Shown piece by piece: positions 11,870-20,620 of a stretch of DNA of 64,000 nucleotides (the stretch's first letter is position 1; every line of letters starts with the position of its first letter). The stretch is from Cladorrhinum sp. PSN259 (lineage: Eukaryota > Ascomycota > Sordariomycetes > Sordariales > Podosporaceae). The notes under the pieces are model-generated. The model did no database searches. It saw nothing but the letters and a program-made list of their open reading frames with translations, and was not told the DNA's origin. Where the stretch lies: contig MU867074.1 in assembly GCA_033725935.1 (NCBI GenBank), positions 310,001 to 374,000 of the forward strand. Reading direction: 5' to 3'. The translations under genes were made by a program, and so were the position numbers.

Positions 11870-11917
11870 TAAAAACTGTATGGAAGGTGGAAAAAGTTCA
11901 TACGTGGAACGGGCCAT
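11463..11917 (-). CDS. Small paralogous protein A (86 residues), unknown function
   Basis: Two exons (11917-11904 and 11709-11463) give 86 residues. Exon 1 is only 14 nt (MARS plus part of Thr). The donor reads CCAC|GTATGA and the acceptor AAACAG|TCC. The model is supported by a second gene at 13950-14328 with the same 14-nt first exon, the same donor and acceptor surroundings and the same frame. The two share LA..VASQS.LD...LS..RL....AE...EG....IS.G, and after that an ungapped tail with AR. No signal peptide, membrane segment or known domain is visible; the C-terminus is charged and probably helical. A (GA)34 tract lies inside the intron. I do not recognise the family. Confidence 0.55.
11799..11866. 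repeat. (GA)34 dinucleotide microsatellite
   Basis: A perfect 68-nt run of GA on the plus strand (CT on the minus strand). It lies within the intron of small gene A, where it would extend a polypyrimidine tract read on the coding strand. Confidence 0.97.
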
Positions 11918-12434
11918 TGCTCCTTGATTGTGTAAGTAGTAGTAATTAGGGAGCAAAATATAGGATTTTGCCGCCACGAGGGTGGAAACGAGTTTTATGG
12001 ACTCGAAGGGGGGCTCGGTCAGGGGTTTCTTTTCTGAGAGGGAAGAGGCTGGTTATTGCTTTGGTATAAATTCCTGGTTCTTAAAAATAAGAATAATGAA
12101 TGTTGCTTCAAGTCCTGATTCGACTTTCAAAAAGAGAAGGTAGTAATTGTGTTTTGGTTTTTTTTCGGTTTTTTTTCTCGAGATCAGACTCAAGCTCGAT
12201 ATGGCTTCGGCCCGAAAAATTTCCCGGCCAGAAAACAAAAGGGAATCACCGAGAATAAATATGAAGAGGGGATCGGGATCGAGATCCGTTGCCTTCTTTT
12301 CTGGATTTCTCCCAGCCAGGTAGAGCAATCTCAAGTAAATCCCTTCTCCGTTAAGGTCTAGTTTTGGAGTGGGGACAGTGAGGCGCAAGTCACTCCGAAA
12401 TCATTGGGCTCAATCATAATGGAGGCATAGTTGA
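11918..12434. other. AT-rich intergenic stretch
   Basis: Contains only short ORFs with Phe/Lys-biased translations produced by runs of T and A around 12070-12190. It should include the promoter of small gene A. No repeat or RNA gene was seen. Confidence 0.5.
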
Positions 12435-12767
12435 GAATCTGAATTCGCCATCGAAGAGGGATTCGGTGACCCTGGGCAGCACACTTTTCAGCAATTCGTA
12501 GACAACAAGTACCTTGAGGGGCCGAAGGACTTGTACAAATACCGCGCAAAATATCCCACCAAGGTAAGAAAAGTTAGTAGGCCCAAGGGTGTTGTTTGTG
12601 TTATGGACGCTCCCACAAGTAATCCCAAACAGCTATATCAGGCTGCGTCAACATCTGATACCCTCGGAAGGACATTGTCTGGCGTCGATATACTGCGTCT
12701 AGATTTGGAAAACATCAAAACGGAAAATGAAGTTCTGATAGAAGAGGCTTGGTTCAGCATAGACTAG
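12435..12767 (+). pseudogene. Two coherent exons of an unrecognised gene, no start codon found
   Basis: The frame opens after a TGA at 12432. Exon 12435-12563 (43 codons) ends in AAG|GTAAGA, and exon 12633-12767 follows CAAACAG, with a 69-nt intron between. Joined, they give 87 residues of well-mixed, protein-like sequence (for instance QFVDNKYLEGPKDLYKYRAK, and later LDLENIKTENEVLIEEAWFS), ending at TAG. Upstream I find no ATG-bearing exon that joins cleanly. It may be the 3' end of a gene with an undetected first exon, or a truncated relic. The family is not recognised. An alternative is a 54-codon ORF from ATG 12603 without the splice. Confidence 0.35.
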
Positions 12768-13139
12768 TAAAGCCTTCGAATCCTGCAATGCATGAAGGAA
12801 TTAGCCAATGGGAGCTGAGAATGCAACTTCTCTTCGATTATGCCTCGCGCTGCGATCCTGCAGGAATCATGCCAAAGGAAGTCACTAAGACCCATGTGGG
12901 CATCAATGGTGCCCAAGACGTGGCGACGTGGCCTTTCGTGGTGTTGCCAATCTAGTTCTGCTGATGCTCCCGATCGTTTCTATGTGGGTTGTCTTGCTGG
13001 TGGGAATATGGTGCGCGAGCCAGATGCGGCTCTGCTCATTGTCGAGTTGACCGCTCAAGTTCTGTATTTCCATGTCCCAGCTGCAGAAACTTGGCAAACA
13101 GCTTCTCCCATTGCTGGATTGTCAGAGAGGAGAGAACAT

Positions 13140-13262
13140 GTTGAGTCTGGGTATAAGCTGCATCAGTTGTCTTGAACCCAAGGAGTGGTGCTGTGAAACC
13201 AGTACCGCAAGCCGACTTACAGCCTGATCCTTAAAAATGGAGTTAGAAGGTGGTGAATTGGG
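13140..13262 (-). pseudogene. Possible degenerate third copy of the small paralog family
   Basis: On the minus strand a possible acceptor (TGTAAG|TCGG) opens the same frame phase as the second exons of small genes A and B. It leads into RLAVLV-SQ...RLNMF, close to LAILVASQ...RLNRF in gene A. The frame stops soon after, and no 14-nt start exon with the shared donor was found upstream. I read it tentatively as a decayed copy. Confidence 0.25.
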
Positions 13263-13949
13263 ATGTGATGAGAATCGGGGAATTTTGAAATGGTAGGAAA
13301 AATGAGGAATGCACATATGGGCAGGTTGGTCCTGCTTTATAGTGAGAGTAAGTCTCTCTGGCCCAACCATCTCTTCGACCCATGTCGACAGTTCAGTCGA
13401 GGGCAATTGCTGGCTTTGCAGGGGTTGTGTGGTGCCAAGCGGGGCGACTTACAAGGCTTACAAGGCAGCGTAGCAGGGTGGCCTTCCTGAAATACACTCT
13501 GCATTTTTCCCGACAGACTTTATTTGAATACTTCTCCGTTAGAATTTCCCACCTTCTTTTGTGTTCAGCATCTCCGGAAACTGGTAACCGCAACCTTGGA
13601 CATTTAAGACGGTGGCACTGCAGCACTATAGCTATGCTTGATATAAACACCCACAAGGTTCAGCTCAGCAAATTGCTCGGTTACCTCGGATGCCAAACTA
13701 TAGTTACAGTATACACTGGCGGAAAAGAGCAGGCGAATTTGACTCTCGCAATCGTTTCGCGCAAGTGTTCTGCCACTCGCTTTCAAAATCCATCAGTGTA
13801 ATCTCATTACACAAGTACGGCACATTGGGTCTTCCAGTCCATAGTAAACCGTACTCTTTCTGCCCACAGAAACAGTCCTGAGCCAATCCAGCACGGCTTC
13901 CCTTTGAAGACATATTTGACCTTTCTTCACTTTCCATATCCCTTGTAGC
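13263..13949. other. Stretch without a supported gene
   Basis: A plus-strand ORF at 13382-13801 (139 codons, ATG start) covers much of it but has no recognisable motif and overlaps minus-strand ORFs of similar quality. It may be chance. Nothing else was seen. Confidence 0.4.
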
Positions 13950-14328
13950 TCACTTGTCCACACTCTGCTCAGACTTCCCCAACCCCTGACCCGCCTTCTG
14001 TTCAGCGCACCATTTCCTTGCCTCAGTGCGACTAGTACCGATACTAATTCCACAAAAGTATCCCTCAGACGGAGGTTCGGCAATGTAGTAATCCAGGCGA
14101 TGGGCAGACAATGCACGGCGGTCGAGGTGGGACTGAGAAGCGACGTGAGCGGCTAGTTTGGAGGAATGACTATTTACATCAGAGGGTCATCAGTAAGGAA
14201 AAGGCTGCGAAAAAGGGGGTTCAGCAAAAGGGCGATGAACTTGAAGGAAGGAAGGGACATTGAGGGTAAATGGAGCCATCGAAAGTAACGCGAATAAAAT
14301 GTGAGAAATCGTACGTGGAGGAAGACAT
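13950..14328 (-). CDS. Small paralogous protein B (77 residues), unknown function
   Basis: Two exons (14328-14315 and 14169-13950) give 77 residues. As in gene A at 11463-11917, exon 1 is 14 nt (MSSS plus part of Thr), the donor is CCAC|GTACGA and the acceptor is AAATAG|TCA, and the joined frame gives THSSKLAAHVASQSHLD. The conserved core matches gene A with one 8-residue gap near the N-terminus. The tail aligns without gaps but has diverged strongly. It has two cysteines and no signal peptide or membrane segment. Identity to A is low outside the core, suggesting fast evolution. I do not recognise the family. Confidence 0.55.
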
Positions 14329-15586
14329 ATTCGAGATGGTTGTTCTGGAGATTGATGGATGGCTGGAGATATTGAGTTTCAGCTGCGCCGCTTGCTGAGC
14401 ATGAGAGTGGTGGATAGAATTCTGGTAATATTTCTGTTGTGAATTTATTGAAAGAATACTGCTATAGCTTAAACAATTTGCTTGCCGTTTTCAATTCCAG
14501 TTTGCAGTAACCTTGTGTGGGTGGTTTAGTCCTGGAAATTTGGCCTGAAAAAACAAGGGGATGCGCATGATAATAAGGGCAATAATCCTCATGCCATCTC
14601 TTGCCTGCCAACGTGTAAACACCTCGATGAAAAACCCATCTACCACTCCAAAGACCAGTCAGCTTCTTGGACGAGTGGGGCAATGAGGCATAACTTGATC
14701 ACTGCAAAGTCGTTCAAAGCAATCACATTGAAGAACGGGACCGAGCTTGATGCATGCATCTCAAAGGCGTAAGTGGGAGAGTGATACGGGGTCGTCGAAA
14801 AGGCGAATTGTGGAGCTGGGCTTGGCTTCTTTCTTCTTCGACTCGGTGGTGGGTGCCTTCTCAGGAACGAGGCAGGGATGGTTTCTCTGCATGGCATCGT
14901 CGGTAGGGTCGGTAGCGTTCGGAAGGACAGGGGTTTTCACAGGGAGAGGGGTGATATCCTGGGCTATCAAGGAAGAAATCTTGGGTAGTCAGCAAGAACC
15001 AGCAATGAAACCTGCTGATGTCCATATTGTTAAGACGAGCATGGGACTTCTTGATGACCACAGGTCATGACCCCAGCCAGCTCTATCAATCCATTCGACA
15101 GAATGGTAGGCACGCAAGTGTAGATGACCATACTCTATGGTGTCGATTTAGCAAATCGGACGATTAGACAAGATTGACCGAAACGTTCGTTCTAGGGCTC
15201 GTCATCAACATGAAAGTAGCTGATTGTAACGGGTCACGATTGTTAGTCAGCCGAGAACGTCTGTTTGTGGGAAGGCTGCTCTCGCACGCAACCCTCAACA
15301 GATAGCCCTGACCGCAAACAGCTGTGACTTTTGGAAGTTGTACCCGGGTACCATCAACGTCTTGCGCAGATGAAGCTCAAAATAAGAGACGGTGCCGCAG
15401 CTCGAAGCAGGAACGCGAAAACGTTGCTTGAGACATCCTGACGGAATCACGCTCCGTAAGTGGCGCTGCTTCAAACAAGAAGTATTAGCCAGTGAGCTCA
15501 AAAGATGAAGCCTTTAGCCCCATTTACTCACCGAGTGTGCCTCGCCCCTATTACCTGCAGTCTCGTATATGCAGAAGCACCCAAGG

Positions 15587-16010
15587 TTACTTGCCAGGAA
15601 GCCTCATTGGCACAGATGAACTGGCGGTGTGACGTTTCCATGGTTGTTCGCATGGTGGCTTGTCCGGTGCTGTCACCTCATCTTTGGTTGCCTCGTCGGA
15701 GGCCGCCTTGCCATGGCCCGCGCACTTGGGGATGTGGTTCGCAAACTCATGATCCACAACTTGTTCTATCCCGTGGTGGCCTTGTCGAAAGTGTATGGTT
15801 CGCGAACCAGAGGCGGCTCTGTTCGTTTCTCCTTGATTGCCTTGATAGGAGTCTGTCCAGGTTGTCCTTCCATAACGATCGGAACAATGTTGGGCCGTCG
15901 GAAAAGTCGCGTGTTCAAGCACGTGATCATTGCGAAGTTGGATGAAGGGTATCGTCGACGACCGAGAATGAGTCAAGATGTCGTAGCCAAGTCTTCGGGC
16001 TTATTGAACA
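15587..16010 (-). pseudogene. Possible exon of an unrecognised gene
   Basis: The minus strand is open for about 140 codons with balanced, His/Gln-rich sequence (QGHHGIEQVVDHEFANHIPK and nearby), but there is no ATG at its start. A second minus frame over the right half (ATG near 15975, reading PIKAIKEKRTEPPLV...TFDKATTG then TAG) is equally coding-like. A frameshift between the two could explain both. It is too uncertain to assign a product. Confidence 0.2.
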
Positions 16011-16642
16011 AGGTTATAGTATCAACAAAATCTCCTGGTGGCTAGGCGTGTGCGTGAGAAACAGTTGAGGCATTGAAGAAAAGTGCTCTGAAGTCACAAT
16101 TCCTATGAAGTGGGTGGAGAATCTGTGTTAAAGTGAGAAGGAAGAGAGGCGAGGAATAGAACTATTAATTGAAAAGCAAATGGAATTGTGAATGAATGAT
16201 ATAGGGAAATGTGATGACTTTATAGAGGGTGCCTTTGGTGACGAGCAGGGTTTGTCAACACCCCAGGCAAAAGCAACTCTCGGCATTGGTTGGAATTGGA
16301 AAAGGTGGTCGTCAGCCTTTGGTTCCCTTGGCTCCTTGGCGTGCGGTTTTGAGGCTCAACTACCCAAAATGTGAGCGTGTAACTTAATGTATGCGCATAA
16401 TCAGGACGACCGGACATCAGGCAGGCATAGACATGTGGGTACATACATGTACATTCTGCAGGCGTTGTTATCAACCAATAGGGAAATGATCGTATTGTTG
16501 CCCTCCTCTCTCGTCGAGTGTGATCAGAACACGGAAAAGGACGACAAAATCCATGTTCACTCCCGTGGCACATCCATGTTTAACTGTTAGAAGTTGACGC
16601 CAATCAGAAAATACAACGCTCGCGCCATTGACCCGCCCACTG

Positions 16643-16714
16643 GGTGGGCAGGTTTTCTTGTGCCAGTAGTCCTCCCAGGACATTGTTAAGGCGGCACAAG
16701 AAAACCTGTCCACC
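16643..16714. repeat. 22-bp inverted repeat with 28-nt loop
   Basis: The left arm (16643-16664) and right arm (16693-16714) are reverse complements over 22 bp with one mismatch. The core GGTTTTCTTGTGCC is perfect. Transcribed, this would form a long stem-loop. No target-site duplication or ORF is evident. Confidence 0.85.
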
Positions 16715-18048
16715 TCGTGCCGCCGCACTTGGCCCCATTTCACCAATGCAATCATCACCCTGTTGAACCGGAATCCCACTCCGCTTTGATCCATTCCACC
16801 TCCTTGAACACCAAACCCAAATCACTTCTTGCATAATATTACACCGTGTTGAGTATTTCTCGTATCGGATTGACACCGACGGCTGAATCTGTTTGGGCAC
16901 ATTCTGTTCAGACTGCCTTATGAATATGAAGCTGTGATGCCTGGAAATATACAATTGGGGGTTGGTGTCAATGGAAAATACAAATCCGAAAACAACTGTG
17001 CGTGTAAACTTCGCGAACCCTGACCTACTCTAGGCAAATGAAACGTCCAGCGTTGAGTTATAGGAATCGCCATTAGAGGTAACAAGTGCGTTTTCCAGGT
17101 CGACGTCCCTTTGAGGTTCTGCCGTTTCTATCGGTTTGGGGAAATGGAAATTCAACTTACGTAGTCACGTGGTCGACAGAATAAATTGTGCAAAATGCAC
17201 AAGTAATTCTGTCAGGTGGCGTCCCCGACCTGCAGAACATCACCTGTGGCTTGTTGACCTGTACGGAGTAGTTGCAGTGGAGTCGTGGTAGGCCCACTCA
17301 CACTAATTTCAATCTTCAGTTCTAACTTTTCACAGTTTGGAATTTCCATAAACCTTTTTTCTGGTTTTGGCATCCATCTGTGCTCCAAACCCGTAACACC
17401 ACCACAATAACCACGGATTGATGCCATGAATCCAGCAAACAGCTGATGGCAAACCAGCTCATCTTTGCTAGTCAGCTATCCGGCTGAGAAATTATTTGAG
17501 CCCAAACGGTAGGTATATAATATCTCTTTTCTCGTCATTTGTCATTATCGTCTTGCCACGACGGCTCCAGCATCTTGCTGGGGCAACCGAGTTTGGTTCT
17601 CTCAATCCGTTCCCGGTGGTCTGTCGCTTGTTTTCTGCAACTTGCAGAAGCATTCAGGCAAAGAGCAAAATTGATCACGATTAAGCCGGGGCGTCGACTT
17701 TTATCTCCCTGCTGAGAGGCAGACGAGTCCGTAGACGGGGTCTGACTTTGTTGGTCGAACACATTTTTATCTGTATTTATACTCTTTTCTGGTCGGTAGG
17801 GCAAATTAGATGAATTCAATAACGAGCGCTCTTACTGTCAAGCTGCCTTGAAACCCCATTCTTAAAAATCAGTGACTCCGTGTCCCATATCTGTCCGTGA
17901 CGCCATGCTTTCCCCCTCAGAAGTTCCCAAATAGCAACATTAGCCCGCGGGCCTCCCCTTTCCCATCATTGTTGTTGTCCGTCACCATCATCCTATAGGT
18001 TCCAATCCCACACTTTGACGCCCCTTTTCTGCCACTTTATCCTCCCTA

Positions 18049-18645
18049 TCACTTCAGCACCGTCTGCGCCCCTCTAGCCTCCAAGAACTGCTCCCCAGCA
18101 CCCTGAGGCAGGGCCCTGATCATAGCAAACACTTCCCTATTATGATACCTCATCCTAGTCTTCGGATCCAAATAAGGAGCAGGCAACCCCGTAACATCAC
18201 AGTAATGCTTCAGTGGAGCCATACTCGGCGCGCTCTCAATGTTTGTGTACGTGACTGCCGGTCCCCCACTTGTCATGCCATTTCCAGTCCCATTGTTCTT
18301 CAAACTCTTCTCCAACACCAGCTTTGATAAACTCCTAGATGCCTGAGCTAACTGCGGTTGGATGTTACTGTTGTTTTGTTCGTTGATAGGAGTAGATGTT
18401 CCCGAGGGGGATAAAAACGCGGCGGGGTTATTCGTATTTGCGGACGATGAGGAGGGCGTAGCTGCGCCAGAGGCTTCTTTTCGAACAGCGTCGCCGAGGA
18501 TGGTCTTAATGTTCTTGTTGCGTCGCTGGTTGGGACGCCAGTGGGGGTTACGGAATGTCTTGTGGATCGAGTGGATGTCGAGTTGTTCGATGAGGGCGAC
18601 GTGCGCTGCTTGCGCTGCTGCAAGTTCTGGGTTTACATTTGCCAT
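18049..18645 (-). CDS. IES6: INO80 complex subunit Ies6
   Basis: Ies6 is the YL1-C-domain subunit of the INO80 chromatin remodeller and works with Arp5 in the nucleus to couple ATP hydrolysis to nucleosome sliding and H2A.Z handling. It is a single exon of 198 residues starting MANVNPEL. An N-terminal helix includes HKTFRNPHWRPNQRRNKNIKTIL, the conserved motif with which Ies6 starts its core. A Ser/Asn-rich linker follows. The YL1_C domain near the C-terminus reads YCDVTGLPAPYLDPKTRMRYHNREVF in two pieces. The upstream in-frame TTG is not a plausible start. It is divergent from DAD4 across 297 bases, and the partner gene ARP5 lies 2 kb away. Confidence 0.93.
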   Translation of the reverse strand: MANVNPELAAAQAAHVALIEQLDIHSIHKTFRNPHWRPNQRRNKNIKTILGDAVRKEASGAATPSSSSANTNNPAAFLSPSGTSTPINEQNNSNIQPQLAQASRSLSKLVLEKSLKNNGTGNGMTSGGPAVTYTNIESAPSMAPLKHYCDVTGLPAPYLDPKTRMRYHNREVFAMIRALPQGAGEQFLEARGAQTVLK

Positions 18646-18942
18646 TTTTGTGACTAATTCGATGACCGTGGTTAAAGAGAGATGATGCAATGGTGTGGGT
18701 GTCGCAGTTGACGAGCTGCTGCTTTGCTGATAGCTTCCAGGCGCTGGGTGGGATTCTGCCGGAGTTTACCGCTTTGAGTTGGGGTCGAGAAGCGCGTCAA
18801 GGAAGCAATTCCACCTCAGCCTGCCGCTGTCAAATAAATTGTGGGGGTGGGTCCTTCGTCAACTTACATCAACAACCCCAAAAGGGGAGGAAACATCAAC
18901 AAAGCTCAGCGTAAGCAAAGAAAATAGAACTTCTCAGTCAAA
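18646..18942. promoter_or_regulatory. Shared divergent promoter region of IES6 and DAD4
   Basis: A 297-base gap separates two oppositely oriented start codons, so both promoters must lie here or overlap the genes. No specific site was identified. Confidence 0.5.
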
Positions 18943-19329
18943 ATGGTATTGTATTATTTGCGGACTTGTATAGAATGACTGACTGATATTAATCAGGAAA
19001 GCCCGCACGAGCATCAACAAAACCTCCTGCTCTCGCGCATCATCACCAACGTTGTGGGTGCCCCGCGATCTTCACCAACAGATGGAGATGTAGACTAACT
19101 CTCTTCTAATTCAGGAGAAACTCAACGAGTCTATTGTTGTCATGAACAAGACTCTTCAGGAAATTAACATCCAAAACATGAACATTGAGTTGGTCGCTCA
19201 AATGTTCAAGAATTACCAGTCCAATGTTTTATTTCACCTTGAGGGTATGTGTTTCAAGCCAAGCATCAACGAAGATGAAGCGCGTATTAACTGCGGTTAG
19301 CCACCGATAATCTGAAGGAACCGGCATGA
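18943..19329 (+). CDS. DAD4: DASH/Dam1 complex subunit Dad4
   Basis: Dad4 is a subunit of the DASH (Dam1) ring that couples kinetochores to spindle microtubules. Four exons (18943-18945, 18997-19053, 19115-19244, 19301-19329) give 72 residues, the exact family length. The first coding exon is the ATG alone: ATG|GTATTG, a 51-nt intron, then CAG|GAAAGC, giving [10 protein letters not shown]. The conserved core follows ([20 protein letters not shown], then [19 protein letters not shown]), and the protein ends with the typical NLKEPA. The frame is exact at each junction. The gene lies between IES6 and ARP5. Confidence 0.95.
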
Positions 19330-20620
19330 GAGATCCAGTTGGGATGCTTCATATTTGGAGGCCGCAACTAACAATATCTACATAAATTGCCCTCTGTCTT
19401 TTTTTTTACCCCGCAACTCATTTTCTAAAATATTGCTAAGGAAACTCTTTATCAGCTTATAAAGAGACTGTGCTAAGGGAGTAGTGCTTGATGCTGCGGC
19501 GATAACCGCACCTCCATTATTACGACATATATTGACGGTAGTGAATGCTGTGGTCTTGATCATCAATTATACTTTATCCAGATATAAAGTAGGGCTCTAA
19601 AATGTCCCGCTTGGGCCGAACTAGCCTTCCCAGCCACTCTGACCAAGCTGGCTTGTACGTTTAGCTACCATAATACAAGGCCATGACATCCACAGCTAGG
19701 AGTGCCATCGAAGCAAGATTATAAGATAAAAAAATGCATTGGATCCCTTCAGAGTCTGCCCATCGGCCCCTGAGGCGATTATCCGTCTGGAATTTAGGCA
19801 GGCCAAGAAGAAACAGGTATTTATGACAAGGGGAAGATAAATATGTATCCATAGTACTTCCACATCAAACAAACGATAGTAGTAAATTTTGCTGTAGTGA
19901 CCACGATCGCATGCCTAATAAAGGGAGGAAAAAAGGAAAAATACTAACCCAAAAATAAGTGCACCCAATATTTGTTTTGTTGCTAGCTGAATGTGATCCC
20001 GAGAAAGCATATGTTGTTTCTCCGCAATCGTCTAGTCCACCCCTTCCTTCCACTGTTGCGGGAGTGGTATATTGAAAAGACTCAGCAGACACCGAACACC
20101 AGTTGCGGATGGGTCCGGGGAGGCGAACGGCAAAAGAGATGAAGTTGAGATCATAGCTGATTGTAAGCATAGCATCACAACGATTTGTGATTTACAGCCC
20201 AAGAAAGCTTTGGTGTTTCCAATTACTCATAAGAATAAATATTCTGCAAAAGACAAAGGTTCAAGTTGATGAGTGAGGACTATGGAATGGAAGGAGTGCA
20301 GCGAGGCACTGTAAACCACTACAAAACCACTGTGCTGTGCACTGTGAGTCGCGGTCTCCTTCGCGCCGCCAGCATCAGCAAGTTTCTTGGCGAAAGCAAC
20401 CTGGAACACTTACATCCCCCACCCCTTTGGGTGTTGCCGCGAAACATTACTTGAGACGACGAATTATTCAGCCCACCAGGAATCTCGCCAATTCTTGCAG
20501 GATGAACCATCAGACTCTTTAGTCTTCCAGCCACGAGCGCAGCCATCAACATCACCCACCATCATCGATACTCCGCAGGCGCCCTCGCTCCCACCCATCA
20601 TCGCATTTCGAGCCGCACCA
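19330..20620. other. Intergenic region between DAD4 and ARP5
   Basis: About 1.3 kb. The left half (19370-19620) is AT-rich and carries a short minus-strand ORF with no recognisable features. The right part is the ARP5 upstream region; the ARP5 frame stays open for some 75 codons before the first ATG, which probably reflects the leader. No RNA gene was seen. Confidence 0.45.

Larger units (their letters stand above)
14329..18048. other. 3.7-kb gene-poor stretch with ORF fragments and an inverted repeat
   Basis: No complete gene is supported. Two minus-strand frames look partly coding: about 14761-15000 (Lys/Pro-rich, no ATG) and 15587 to about 16010 (listed separately). A 22-bp inverted repeat lies at 16643-16714. 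The last 500 bases before 18049 flank the 3' end of IES6. The stretch continues the accessory character of the region from 10.8 kb onward. Confidence 0.45.

Noticed and set aside
15505..15945. 146-codon plus-strand ORF
   Set aside because: The opposite strand is equally open and more protein-like, and no motif supports the plus frame.
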